Source: Pseudomonas flavescens
GTDB lineage: Bacteria; Pseudomonadota; Gammaproteobacteria; Pseudomonadales; Pseudomonadaceae
Reading direction: 5' to 3'
NCBI RefSeq assembly: GCF_013408425.1
Contig: NZ_JACBYV010000001.1
Span: 5,146,001-5,210,000, forward strand
Length of the DNA stretch: 64,000 nt
The position numbers and the translations under genes were made by a program. The notes under the pieces were generated by a model that was not told where the DNA came from, searched no databases, and saw only the letters and a list, made by a program, of their open reading frames with translations. Shown piece by piece: positions 32,438 to 41,681 of the stretch; position 1 is the first letter of the stretch, and each line of letters begins with the position of its first letter.

Positions 32438-33811
32438 ATGAAAAAAGCTTCCCTGGCGCTGGCCGTAGCCGCCGGCACTCTGGGTCTGACCCTGGGCAAC
32501 GTCGCAAACGCTGCCTTTATCGAAGACAGCACCGCCAAACTGGATCTGCGTAACTTCTATTTCGACAACGACAACCGTGAAAGCCAGGGTGAAGTCGGTG
32601 TTGCCAACGCCCACAGCGGTCAGGTGCGTGAGTGGGGCCAGGCGTTCCAGCTGAACCTGCAGTCGGGCTTCACCGAAGGCACCGTCGGCGTGGGTGTGGA
32701 TGCGCTGGGTCTGCTGGGCGTACGTCTGGATGGCGGCGGTCGTGGCGGTAAGGTTGGCCAGTCCCGTACTCCTAGCGCACTGTTCCCGCTGGAAAGCGAT
32801 GGCAGTGCCCGTGACGAGTTCAGCAGCCTGGGTCTGACCGGCAAGATTCGCGTCTCCAAGACCGTGGCGCATGTCGGTACCCTGCAGCCGAAGCTGCCAG
32901 TCGTGACCTTCAACGACGGTCGTCTGATCCCGCAGACCTTCGAAGGCGCGCAGATCACCTCCAATGAAATCGACAACCTGACGCTGGTTGCCGGTCAGCT
33001 GGAGCACGCCAAAGGTCGTACCTCGAGCAATGCCGATTCGCTGGCCATTGCCGGTGCAGGCGTTGGCGCGGACAGCAACAAGTTCTATTACGCTGGTGCC
33101 GACTACAAGATCAACAAGGATCTGCTGGTTCAGTACTACTACGGCAATCTGGACGATTTCTACAAGCAGCACTTCCTGGGCCTGACCCACACCCTGGCAC
33201 TGGGTGCCGGCTCGCTGAAGTCCGACCTGCGTTACTTCGACACCGGCTCCGACGGCAAGAACGGCAGTGCTGCCGGTCGTGCTGACGGCTACCGTGGCTC
33301 AGGCTTCTGGAATGGTGGTAACACCAACTCCAGCTTCGGCGAAGTGGACAACCGCACCTGGAGCGCGTTCTTCACCTACAGCCTGGAAGGCCATGCGCTG
33401 AGCGCCGGTTACCAGCAGGTTTCCGGTGACAGCAACTTCATCCAGTTGAACCAGGGTTCGATCCCAGGCCAGGGCGGTTCCACCACCTACCTGATCACCG
33501 ACCGTCAGATCACCAACTTCGGTCGTGCTGGCGAGCGCACCTGGATCACCCAGTACGGCTACGACTTCGGCAAGATCGGCGTTCCTGGCCTGACTGCCAA
33601 CGTGCTGTACATGAAAGGCGACAACATCAAGTCGGCCACTGGCGACCTGAAAGAGTGGGAACGCGACCTGACCGTCAGCTACGTGCTGCAGGACGGCGCC
33701 ATGAAAGGCCTTGGTTTCGCCTGGCGTAACGCTTCGCTGCGTTCCGAAGTGGCGAACGCCGATGCCGATCAGAACCGCCTGATCGTCAGCTACAGCATCC
33801 CGCTGCTCTAA
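32438..33811 (+). CDS. oprE: OprD-family outer membrane porin (OprE-like)
   Basis: A 457-residue outer membrane channel of the OprD family, which takes up small carboxylates or basic amino acids. A signal peptide covers residues 1-25 (cleavage after NVANA). The mature protein begins with FIEDSTAKLDLRNFYF, typical of the first strand, contains RTPSALFPLESDGSARDEFSSLGLTGK-type loops, and ends in VSYSIPLL, a beta-strand end usual for OprD porins. The ATG at 32438 has GGAGAG upstream. By position beside aguA it corresponds to PAO1 OprE (PA0291). The substrate is not known from sequence; polyamine or agmatine context makes a cationic solute plausible. Confidence 0.88.
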   Translation: MKKASLALAVAAGTLGLTLGNVANAAFIEDSTAKLDLRNFYFDNDNRESQGEVGVANAHSGQVREWGQAFQLNLQSGFTEGTVGVGVDALGLLGVRLDGGGRGGKVGQSRTPSALFPLESDGSARDEFSSLGLTGKIRVSKTVAHVGTLQPKLPVVTFNDGRLIPQTFEGAQITSNEIDNLTLVAGQLEHAKGRTSSNADSLAIAGAGVGADSNKFYYAGADYKINKDLLVQYYYGNLDDFYKQHFLGLTHTLALGAGSLKSDLRYFDTGSDGKNGSAAGRADGYRGSGFWNGGNTNSSFGEVDNRTWSAFFTYSLEGHALSAGYQQVSGDSNFIQLNQGSIPGQGGSTTYLITDRQITNFGRAGERTWITQYGYDFGKIGVPGLTANVLYMKGDNIKSATGDLKEWERDLTVSYVLQDGAMKGLGFAWRNASLRSEVANADADQNRLIVSYSIPLL

Positions 33812-33850
33812 GCCGCAATGCCGAGCCGCACCACGCGGCGGCTCGTCTCG

Positions 33851-33885
33851 AAGCAAAAGCCCGGACTGGTTCCGGGCTTTTGCTT
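33851..33885. terminator. Bidirectional terminator between the porin gene and aguA
   Basis: A perfect 15-bp stem (arms at 33851-33865 and 33871-33885) around a 5-base loop, with A-rich and T-rich flanks in each arm, lies between the two convergent stop codons. Confidence 0.92.
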
Positions 33886-33907
33886 GTCTGGGCGCCGAGA
33901 GTAGCCG

Positions 33908-35017
33908 TCAGCCCGCGCTCCGGACTGCCGGTTGCTGCTGCGTGATGCAGTGAATGTTGCCGCCGCCCAGCAGGATCTCGCGGCCCGGGACCATGACCAC
34001 ACGGTGCTCGGGGAACAGGCGCTCGAGGATGGCTTTGGCTTCCTGATCCTTGGGATCATCGAAACTCGGCGCGACGATGCCGCCGTTGACGATCAGGAAG
34101 TTCACGTAGGATCCGGCCAGGCGCACATCCGGGCTGCGTTCCTGGCTACCCAGTACGCGGTCGACTCCGGCGCATTCTTCTTCGCTCGCATAGAGCGGGC
34201 CTGGGATCGGCATCTTGTGTACGGTCAGGGCGCGGCCCTTGGCGTCGCGGGTGTTCTCCAGCACGCGCAGGGCCGCCTGGCAGCGTGGATAATTGGGGTT
34301 TTGCTGGTCGTCGGTCCAGGCCAGTAGCACTTCGCCCGGGCGTACGTAGCAGCAGAAATTGTCGACGTGGCCGTCGGTCTCGTCGTTGAACAGGCCGTCC
34401 GGCAGCCAGATGACGGTGTCGATGGCCAGGTGATCGGCCAGCACGGCTTCGATTTGCTCGCGGTTCAGGTGCGGGTTGCGGTTGTGGTTGAGCAGACACT
34501 CTTCGGTGGTGATCAGCGTGCCCTCGCCGTCGACATGGATCGAGCCGCCTTCGAGCACGAAGCCCTCGGTACGATAACGATCGCGGCCTTCCAGGCCAAG
34601 AATCTTGCTGGCCACCTGGTCATCGCGCAGCCAGGGGAAGTACAGGCCGCCCTCGAAGCCGCCCCAGGCGTTGAAGCCCCAGTCGACCCCCCGCAACTCG
34701 CCATTCGCGCTGGTCACGAAGGTCGGACCGGTGTCGCGTACCCAAGCGTCATCGGTAGTCATTTCCACCACCCGAATGCGCTCGTGCTGCAGGTGCGCGC
34801 TGGCATTCTCGTATTGTCCGGCGGAAACGCAGACGGTCACTGGCTCGAATTCTGCGATGGCCCTGGCCACGGCAGTGAACGCATGCTGTGCTGGCTTGCC
34901 GCCCAGGCGCCAGTTGTCCGGCCTCTCTGGCCAGACCATCCAGGTCTGGCTGTGGGGCTCCCATTCAGCTGGCATGCGAAAGCCATCGGCGCGTGGTGTG
35001 GAGGTGAGGGTGGTCAT
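33908..35017 (-). CDS. aguA: Agmatine deiminase
   Basis: Cytoplasmic enzyme of 369 residues of the guanidino-group-modifying family that converts agmatine to N-carbamoylputrescine and ammonia. Seen: [18 protein letters not shown] at 15-32, [31 protein letters not shown] with the His and Asp residues of the active site, and the nucleophile Cys357 in GGGNIHC. It lies 44 bases downstream of aguB in the aguBA operon (PAO1 PA0292), induced by agmatine through AguR. The product feeds AguB. Confidence 0.97.
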   Translation of the reverse strand: MTTLTSTPRADGFRMPAEWEPHSQTWMVWPERPDNWRLGGKPAQHAFTAVARAIAEFEPVTVCVSAGQYENASAHLQHERIRVVEMTTDDAWVRDTGPTFVTSANGELRGVDWGFNAWGGFEGGLYFPWLRDDQVASKILGLEGRDRYRTEGFVLEGGSIHVDGEGTLITTEECLLNHNRNPHLNREQIEAVLADHLAIDTVIWLPDGLFNDETDGHVDNFCCYVRPGEVLLAWTDDQQNPNYPRCQAALRVLENTRDAKGRALTVHKMPIPGPLYASEEECAGVDRVLGSQERSPDVRLAGSYVNFLIVNGGIVAPSFDDPKDQEAKAILERLFPEHRVVMVPGREILLGGGNIHCITQQQPAVRSAG

Positions 35018-35061
35018 GGCATTGCTCCGTAGCGGAAGTCGGTCGATAAAAGAGGACAGGA

Positions 35062-35940
35062 TCAGGAGGCCAGGGTGCCATCCAGGGTTTTCAGCGGGCC
35101 GTAGAGATCCGCGCGGCGATCACGGAAAGTGCCCCAGGCGCTGCGCACCTGCTCCAGTTGGTCGAGATCGAAGCTGTGCACCCGTACACCTTCTTCGCTC
35201 TCGTTCAGTTCTTCGACCTTTTCGCCGAACTGATTGGCGATGAAGGACGAGCCATAGAACGTGATGCTGTAGCCATCCTGTTCTTCGACGCCGATCCGGT
35301 TGCTGGCGATCAGCGGCATCAGGTTGGCGCCGGCGTGGCCTTGCTGCACCCGTTGCCAGTGATCGCGGGAGAGGATACTGGCGTCGTGGGGCTCGCTGCC
35401 GATGGCGGTCGGGTAGAAGAGTATCTCCGCGCCCAGCAGGGCCATGGCCCGCGCGCTTTCCGGGAACCACTGATCCCAGCAGATGCCCACGCCGATCCTG
35501 GCGTAGCGGGTGTCCCATACCTTGAAACCGGTGTCGCCGGGATTGAAATAGTACTTCTCGTGGTAGCCGGGGCCGTCCGGGATGTGGCTTTTCCGATAAA
35601 TACCGAGGTTCTTGCCGTCGGCATCGATCACCACGATGCTGTTGAAGCGTGCTCGCCCGGCCAGTTCATAGATGCTGATCGGCAATACCACCTGCAACTC
35701 TCTGGCGATCTTCTGAAAGTGCGCGATTGCCGGGTTGTCTTCGACCCGCCTGGCCAACTGCAGATAGTCGGGGTTGGGCTTCTGGCAGAAGTACGGCGTT
35801 TCGAACAGTTCCTGCAGCAGAATGATCTGGGCGCCCTTGGCCGCTGCCTCACGTACCTGCTTTTCGGCGTTGGCGATGTTCGCTGCAGTATCCCAGGAGC
35901 AGGCCATCTGGGTAGCGGCAACGGTAACGGAACGGGACAT
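35062..35940 (-). CDS. aguB: N-carbamoylputrescine amidase
   Basis: Nitrilase-superfamily enzyme of 292 residues that hydrolyses N-carbamoylputrescine to putrescine, carbon dioxide and ammonia. The Glu-Lys-Cys triad is visible: E44 in [13 protein letters not shown]117 in [13 protein letters not shown]154 in [10 protein letters not shown]. It is the first gene of the aguBA operon, with about 294 bases of AT-rich sequence upstream that should hold the promoter and the AguR site. Putrescine made here can go to SpuC or to SpuI and SpuB nearby. Confidence 0.97.
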   Translation of the reverse strand: MSRSVTVAATQMACSWDTAANIANAEKQVREAAAKGAQIILLQELFETPYFCQKPNPDYLQLARRVEDNPAIAHFQKIARELQVVLPISIYELAGRARFNSIVVIDADGKNLGIYRKSHIPDGPGYHEKYYFNPGDTGFKVWDTRYARIGVGICWDQWFPESARAMALLGAEILFYPTAIGSEPHDASILSRDHWQRVQQGHAGANLMPLIASNRIGVEEQDGYSITFYGSSFIANQFGEKVEELNESEEGVRVHSFDLDQLEQVRSAWGTFRDRRADLYGPLKTLDGTLAS

Positions 35941-36234
35941 GAACGACCTCCAGAGGACGCGGTTCGCAAGGTCGGAACCTTGGCAGACGTGTCGAGACAG
36001 ATGGGTGAGTGCGCTGGAACCTTTCCAGTGCTGCCTGCTGTTTATATTCGATAAAAATCCGCATTAATAGGGTTTTAGTAAAATTCTCATATTTTTATAG
36101 ACTTTTTTGCGGATAAGTATCTGGTTTTTATTGGTCGTCCATCTCTTCACCCCCGGTCTGGGCGAGAGGGCTGGCGAACGTTGCGCGGGCGCCTGATGAG
36201 GTGCTCGCTAGGTCGCCTCCTTTCGCGATGGGGG
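35941..36234. promoter_or_regulatory. AT-rich control region of aguBA
   Basis: No gene in these 294 bases between aguR and aguB. A strongly AT-rich core (about 36040-36140) stands out from the GC-rich background. ATCCGCA at 36057-36063 is matched by its complement TGCGGAT at 36108-36114; AguR or another regulator could bind here. The aguBA promoter should be in this region. Confidence 0.55.
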
Positions 36235-36858
36235 TCAGACCGTCGTTCGTTTGCGTAGATAGGGCGGCAGGTACAGGCTCAGATAGGCATCGAACACGCG
36301 CATACCCTCTTCGCCGAGACGCGGGGTGATGTGGCCGTGCTGCTGTATGGAGCGGGCATAGACGCGATCGCCCAGTTCCATCGCCAGGGTGAATACGTCG
36401 ATATCCTCCGGCAGGGAAGGCAGCTCGAAATGCCGTTCGAACAGTGCCTGCATCTGCTTGCCGAGTTCGATGTCGTGCTGACGATCTGCCTGGGTCACCT
36501 CGCTCAGCCCATGCTGGGCGAGGATCAACTGCCGCGCGGCAGCGTCATTGGCGTAGATCGTCAGCATGCGCTGTTCGACGATGCGCGAGAGGTCGCGCCA
36601 GCCTTGCAGTGTCGTGGCGTCGATGGGCTCCTGCAGGCATGCACGGAAGGCGCCATGCACGTCGGCAGTCAGCGCCTGCAGCAGAGCAGGGACGCTGGGA
36701 AAGAAATGGTAGACCGAGGAGGGCGCGATGGCGGCGCGCTCGGCAACGGTATAGATCGACAGGGCCGCGACGCCCTGCTCTGCTAGCAGGGTGCGGGCTG
36801 CCGCGAGAATCAGTTCGATGCGCGCCTGGCTGCTGGCGCGGGGTTTGCGTGCGCTCAT
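36235..36858 (-). CDS. aguR: TetR-family regulator AguR
   Basis: A 207-residue TetR-type repressor. The N-terminal helix-turn-helix (about residues 14-60) has RIELILAAARTLLAEQGV and ERAAIAPSSVYHFFPSVPALL; the rest is the helical ligand domain. By place and family it matches AguR of PAO1 (PA0294), which represses aguBA and is released by agmatine and N-carbamoylputrescine. Its ATG directly follows the stop of the upstream PotF-like gene (TGAATG), so both are translated from one message and AguR levels may follow expression of that gene. Confidence 0.9.
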   Translation of the reverse strand: MSARKPRASSQARIELILAAARTLLAEQGVAALSIYTVAERAAIAPSSVYHFFPSVPALLQALTADVHGAFRACLQEPIDATTLQGWRDLSRIVEQRMLTIYANDAAARQLILAQHGLSEVTQADRQHDIELGKQMQALFERHFELPSLPEDIDVFTLAMELGDRVYARSIQQHGHITPRLGEEGMRVFDAYLSLYLPPYLRKRTTV

Positions 36859-37923
36859 TCAGGCACCGTCACGAAAGCGCTTCCACACCGCTTCACGCAC
36901 TTCGGTCTGTTTGGCTGGCAGTGTTTCCAGCACATGCAGGCGGCGTTTCAGCTCGGTGTCCGGATAGAGCGCCGGTTCATTGCTCAGGCTGCTGTCGAGA
37001 AACTGGCGGGCATCGGCGTTACCGCTGGGGTAGAGGGTTTCACGAGTGATCTGCGCGGCGACTTCCGGGCGCATCAGGTAGTCGATGAATCTGTGGGCCA
37101 GGTCCGGATGAGGGGCGTTGCTCGGAATCACCAGATTGTCGATGAACAGCACCGAGCCTTCTTCTGGGATCACGAATTTGACCGGTTGGCCATTTCTGGC
37201 TGCACCCAGGGCGTCACCGACCCAGGCCAGCGCCATGCACAGGTTGCCGTTGTCGAGGTCGTCGATATAGCGCTCGCTGTCCACGTAGCGCAGGTTCGCA
37301 CGCACCTGCTGCAGCAGTTCGCCTGCACGCTTGATACGGGCGGGGGCTGCACGGGCGAGGCTACGGCCCTGATAGTTGAACAGTACCGACATCACTTCTT
37401 CCGGCGCGTCCAGGGTGCTGACGCCACAGCTTTTCAAGCGGGCGCTCTGAGCCGGGTCGAACAGCAGGCTCCAGCTTTGTGGCAACGGCCCGCCATACGC
37501 CGCTTCGGCCTTGGGCTGGTTGATCGCCAGGCCTACGGCGCCCCACAGGTATGGCACCGCATGAAGGTTGTCGGCGTCGACCGCTGCCAGCTTGGTCAGC
37601 AACTCCCTGTCCAGGTGCTTGCGATTGGGCAGCTTGCTGAAGTCCAGCGGTTGCAGGCGGCCAGCTGCGAGCAGTGCGGGCAGGTTGTTGTGCGAGGGCA
37701 CGGCAATATCGACAGGTTCGCCGCTGGCCAGCACGGCGTCGAGTTCTTCGGCGGTGCTGAACGTACGGTAGTCGACGGCGATACCGGTTTCTCTCTGAAA
37801 ACGTTCCAGCACCTCGGGGGCGATGTAATCGTTCCAGTTGTAGACGCGAATGCTGTCGCCATCTGCAGCCGTTGCGAAGAGCGGGCTGAGGGCCAGTAAC
37901 AGGGGGGCGAAACGACGGATCAT
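36859..37923 (-). CDS. Periplasmic polyamine-binding protein (PotF-like, orphan)
   Basis: A 354-residue solute-binding protein of the PotF/PotD family, with a signal peptide (MIRRFAPLLLALSPLFATA). It has YNWNDYIAPEVL and an FNYQGRSL segment, and aligns by eye with SpuD and SpuE but is clearly more divergent: the ligand-pocket region reads YRTFSTAEELDAVL instead of [11 protein letters not shown]. There is no permease or ATPase beside it, so it may share SpuFGH or another ABC system, or serve as a sensor partner. ATG at 37923 has AGGA 8 bases upstream; ATG codons at 37932 and 37944 are alternatives. It corresponds to PAO1 PA0295 and is cotranscribed with aguR. Confidence 0.88.
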   Translation of the reverse strand: MIRRFAPLLLALSPLFATAADGDSIRVYNWNDYIAPEVLERFQRETGIAVDYRTFSTAEELDAVLASGEPVDIAVPSHNNLPALLAAGRLQPLDFSKLPNRKHLDRELLTKLAAVDADNLHAVPYLWGAVGLAINQPKAEAAYGGPLPQSWSLLFDPAQSARLKSCGVSTLDAPEEVMSVLFNYQGRSLARAAPARIKRAGELLQQVRANLRYVDSERYIDDLDNGNLCMALAWVGDALGAARNGQPVKFVIPEEGSVLFIDNLVIPSNAPHPDLAHRFIDYLMRPEVAAQITRETLYPSGNADARQFLDSSLSNEPALYPDTELKRRLHVLETLPAKQTEVREAVWKRFRDGA

Positions 37924-38055
37924 TGCAGTCATCCTGGTTGGCAATGACGCCGATTAGGCGGGCGCCGTGCGGCGGCGTCAATGGCCTTTAGCCATTCGAT
38001 GGCTCTGGAATGGGGCTTGGTAGGGAAACGCCGGCGGTTGCCGGCGTTCCAGACC

Positions 38056-39435
38056 CTACACGGTGTGCAGGTACCAGTTGTACTCGAGGTCGGAAATGGT
38101 CGTCTCGAACTCCTGCAGCTCCGCCTCCTTGCAGGCGACGAAGATGTCGATGTAATCCGGACTGATGTACTTGTTCAGTACCTCGCTGTCGTCCAGCTCA
38201 CGCAGGGCGTCGCGCAGGTTGTTCGGCAGGCTCTGCTCCAACTGCTCGTAGGAGTTGCCCTCGATCGGCTCGCCCGGCTCCAACTGGTTGGTCAGGCCGT
38301 GGTGAATGCCGGCGAGGATCGACGCCATCATCAGGTACGGGTTGGCATCGGCGCCGGCCACACGGTGCTCGATGCGGATGGCGTCGCTGCTGCCCGTGGG
38401 CACGCGTACTGCGACCGTGCGGTTGTCCAGGCCCCAGCTCGGCGCGTTCGGCACGTAGAACTGGGCGCCGAAGCGGCGGTACGAGTTGACGTTCGGGCAC
38501 AGGAAGGCCATCGAAGCCGGCATGGTTTCCAGGATGCCGGCGATGGCATGGCGCAGCGGGGCATGCTGTTCCGGGTCTTCGGTGGCGAAGATGTTTTCGC
38601 CGGTCTTCTTGTCGAGCAGCGAGATGTGCACGTGCAGACCGTTGCCCGCCTGGCCCGGATAGGGCTTGGCCATGAAGGTCGAGTCCATCTCGTGGTCGTA
38701 GGCGATGTTCTTGATCAGGCGCTTGAGCAGCAGCGCGTGGTCGCAGGCTTTGAGGGCATCCTTGGTGTGATGCAGGTTGACCTCGAACTGCGCCGGGGCG
38801 CTTTCCTTGACGATGGCATCGGCCGGCAGATCCTGCTCCTTGGCGGCTTCGAGCATGTCCTGCAGGCAGTCGACGTACTCGTCGAGGTCATCGATCAGGT
38901 AGACCTGCGTCGAGTGCGGGCGCTTGCCGGAGATCGGCGAGCGCGGTGGTTGTGGACGGCCGTTCACGTTCTCCTGGTCGATCAGGTAGAACTCCAGTTC
39001 GAAGGCCGCGCAAATGGTCAGGCCGAGTTCGTCGAACTTCTGTACCACCTGGCGCAATACCTCACGGGGGTCGGCGAAGAAAGGGTTGCCGTCCAGTTCG
39101 TGCATGGTCATCAGCAGTTGCGCGGTCGGGCGCTTCTGCCAGGGTTCCTTGCACAGGGTATCGGGGATGGGGAAGCAGATACGGTCGGCATCGCCGATGT
39201 CCAGGCCAAGGCCGGTGCTTTCCACGGTGGCGCCGTTGATGTCCAGGGCGAACAGCGAAGCGGGCAGGTTGATGCCCTTTTCATACACCTTGTGGAGGCT
39301 GGCGCGTTCGATGCGCTTGCCGCGCACCACGCCATTCATATCTGCAATCAGAAGGTCGACGAACTGAACCTCAGGATGTTCCTTGAGGAACGCGTTCGCT
39401 TCATTGAGCTGAACGGCACGCGGGGGTACCGACAT
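38056..39435 (-). CDS. spuI: Gamma-glutamylpolyamine synthetase SpuI (PauA/PuuA type)
   Basis: A 459-residue member of the glutamine synthetase family that uses ATP to join glutamate to putrescine or other polyamines, the first step of the glutamylated polyamine route. Seen: the N-terminal DLLIADMNGVVRGKR segment, the metal site in AAFELEFYLID, the ATP and substrate region FMAKPYPGQAGNGLHVHISLLD, and the NRTVAVRVP and RIEHRVAGADANPYL segments near the end. The DMNGVVRGK N-terminus and absence of the adenylylation-type loop mark it as PuuA-like rather than true GlnA. It corresponds to PA0296 (PauA1). It is divergent from spuB across a long gene-free gap. Confidence 0.92.
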   Translation of the reverse strand: MSVPPRAVQLNEANAFLKEHPEVQFVDLLIADMNGVVRGKRIERASLHKVYEKGINLPASLFALDINGATVESTGLGLDIGDADRICFPIPDTLCKEPWQKRPTAQLLMTMHELDGNPFFADPREVLRQVVQKFDELGLTICAAFELEFYLIDQENVNGRPQPPRSPISGKRPHSTQVYLIDDLDEYVDCLQDMLEAAKEQDLPADAIVKESAPAQFEVNLHHTKDALKACDHALLLKRLIKNIAYDHEMDSTFMAKPYPGQAGNGLHVHISLLDKKTGENIFATEDPEQHAPLRHAIAGILETMPASMAFLCPNVNSYRRFGAQFYVPNAPSWGLDNRTVAVRVPTGSSDAIRIEHRVAGADANPYLMMASILAGIHHGLTNQLEPGEPIEGNSYEQLEQSLPNNLRDALRELDDSEVLNKYISPDYIDIFVACKEAELQEFETTISDLEYNWYLHTV

Positions 39436-40267
39436 GATGCAACACCTATGTTGTTAAAAATATCAATCAATTACTGACACACCGGGAGTCAATCCCAAAC
39501 GCCAGATGCTGTCAAGGCAAGCCGATGCTGCCCTAAATAAGAGCGTTGTGGCCATTTTTAGGGCGTTTCAGGGCATTTCGACGCCAAAGTTTTGCACCGT
39601 TTTGGTCGTGAGCAATGCCAGGCGTTGAGTGAATGTTGTCGTGTTGTATAAAAAAATGAACAAGGATAAGCTCGGGAAAAGCCCAGATAATCCAACAATA
39701 CGGGTGTTTCATGATTCGCATGTCGCTCTCCAGCGTCATTGCTCGTGCCGCGCAGTCCGGGGCGTACCCGGGGGCGGCCGCTGGCAGCCATGCCTGTTGG
39801 GCGACGATCGTCCGCCATTCGCTGCGTGGCTCGAACGGCGCAGTACGGTTCGTTCGTCCCGCTCGAAAATCTGCACACTCCGTCAGCTTTCCCTCTCCGC
39901 TCACGACCATCGTGCCTCGCCAGCCAGAATTGCGTGGCGCTTCACATCGGTCTTTGCTCAGCCAAGGCTTTGGCGTTTTTCATCGAGCTGATTCGTGCCC
40001 CGACGCAGCGGCCCGTGCTTTGCAGGTGAGGCTGGGTCTGTCGAGTGCAACAAAGGTCGGTTACAGTCGTCGGCAGTGTGGCGAAACAGCGCTAGCGCCG
40101 CGCGAAGGTCGGGCCCGCATGCCTGGATGGGGTGCAGGGCCTTGGCCGAGCCCGCGCGACAACCCGGATTATCCTGCGCGCCAGGCGGCTTCGAAGCGAA
40201 GTGCGTCAGGTGCGCGGGGCATGTCGAGCCGGCCGAGGATGCCGGTTTCAAAAACCCTGAGGTCTCT
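39436..40267. other. Gene-free gap between spuI and spuB (spuA absent)
   Basis: These 832 bases hold no credible gene on either strand. The left part (39436-39720) is AT-rich and must contain the spuI promoter. The right part (39720-40267) is GC-rich with only overlapping open frames that lack ribosome sites and protein-like composition. I looked for remnants of spuA (class I glutamine amidotransferase, with a GICRG-type nucleophile motif) in the three forward frames and saw none. Confidence 0.65.
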
Positions 40268-41626
40268 ATGAGTACCAAATTGGACCAGCTCTCCAGCTGG
40301 CTGAAAGAACGCAAGATCACCGAAGTCGAATGTCTGGTCAGCGACCTGACGGGTATCGCCCGTGGCAAGATCTCGCCGACCAACAAATTCCTCGACGAGA
40401 AGGGCATGCGCCTGCCCGAAAGCGTGCTGCTGCAGACCGTGACCGGCGATTACGTCGAAGACGACGTCTATTACGACCTGCTCGACCCGGCCGACATCGA
40501 CATGATCTGCCGGCCGGACGAGAACGCCGTGTTCATCGTGCCCTGGGCCATCGAGCCGACCGCCCAGGTGATCCACGATACCTACGACAAGCAAGGCAAT
40601 CCGATCGAGCTGTCGCCGCGCAACATCCTCAAGAAAGTGCTGCGCCTCTACGCCGACAAGGGCTGGCAGCCGATCGTGGCGCCGGAGATGGAGTTCTATC
40701 TGACCAAGCGCAACAGCGACCCGGACTTCCCGCTGGTGGCGCCGATGGGCCGTTCCGGGCGTCCGGAAACCGGCCGGCAGAGCTTCTCGATCGACGCGGC
40801 CAACGAATTCGATCCGCTGTTCGAAGACATGTACGACTGGTGCGAGCTGCAAGGCCTGGATCTGGACACCCTGATCCACGAGGAGGGCCCGGCGCAGATG
40901 GAAATCAACTTCCGTCACGGCGAAGCGCTGCACCTGGCCGACCAGATTCTGGTGTTCAAGCGCACCATGCGCGAGGCGGCACTCAAGCACGACGTCGCGG
41001 CGACCTTCATGGCCAAGCCGATCACCGACGAGCCGGGCAGTGCCATGCACCTGCACCAGAGCATCATCGACAAGAACACCGGCAAGAACATCTTCTCCAA
41101 CGAAGACGGTTCGATGAGCGAGCTGTTCATGCACCACATCGGCGGCCTGCAGAAGTACATCCCGGAACTGCTGCCGCTGTTCGCCCCCAACGTCAACTCG
41201 TTCCGCCGCTTCCTGCCGGATACCTCGGCACCGGTGAACGTCGAATGGGGCGAGGAAAACCGCACCGTTGGCCTGCGCGTACCGGATGCCACGCCGCAGA
41301 ACCGCAGGGTCGAGAACCGTCTGGCTGGCGCCGACGCCAACCCTTACCTGGCCCTGGCGGCCAGCCTGCTGTGCGGTTACATCGGCATGGTCGAAGGCAT
41401 CGAGCCGAGCGCTCCGGTGGTCGGTCGCGGTTACGAACGCCGCAACCTGCGCCTGCCGCTGACCCTGGAAGCCGCGCTGGAGCGCATGGAGACCTGCCAG
41501 GTGGTCGAGCAGTACCTGGGCCACAAGTTCGTCAGTGGCTATGTGGCGGTCAAGCGTGCCGAGCACGAGAACTTCAAGCGCGTGATCAGCTCCTGGGAAC
41601 GCGAGTTCCTGCTGCTCTCGGTCTGA
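40268..41626 (+). CDS. spuB: Gamma-glutamylpolyamine synthetase SpuB (PauA/PuuA type)
   Basis: A second glutamine-synthetase-like enzyme, 452 residues, with the same predicted role as SpuI on polyamines. Seen: ECLVSDLTGIARGKIS at the N-terminus, EMEFYLTKR, FMAKPITDEPGSAMHLHQS for ATP and substrate, NRTVGLRVP, and NRLAGADANPYLAL. The ATG at 40268 is preceded by a GAGG-type site within GAGGTCTCT; frames extending left to 39995 lack similarity. It heads the spuBCDEFGH run and corresponds to PA0298 (PauA2). Having two copies suggests different polyamine preference or regulation. Confidence 0.92.
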   Translation: MSTKLDQLSSWLKERKITEVECLVSDLTGIARGKISPTNKFLDEKGMRLPESVLLQTVTGDYVEDDVYYDLLDPADIDMICRPDENAVFIVPWAIEPTAQVIHDTYDKQGNPIELSPRNILKKVLRLYADKGWQPIVAPEMEFYLTKRNSDPDFPLVAPMGRSGRPETGRQSFSIDAANEFDPLFEDMYDWCELQGLDLDTLIHEEGPAQMEINFRHGEALHLADQILVFKRTMREAALKHDVAATFMAKPITDEPGSAMHLHQSIIDKNTGKNIFSNEDGSMSELFMHHIGGLQKYIPELLPLFAPNVNSFRRFLPDTSAPVNVEWGEENRTVGLRVPDATPQNRRVENRLAGADANPYLALAASLLCGYIGMVEGIEPSAPVVGRGYERRNLRLPLTLEAALERMETCQVVEQYLGHKFVSGYVAVKRAEHENFKRVISSWEREFLLLSV

Positions 41627-41681
41627 TTCAGCCCGGGGCCGGCGCGCGATCCGCACGGCCCCGCATTCATAAGAGGTGAAC

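Noticed and set aside
39711..40271. 186-residue frame in the spuI-spuB gap as a possible gene
   Set aside because: No ribosome site, Ser/Arg/Ala-rich random composition and several overlapping frames of the same kind; no similarity to SpuA.
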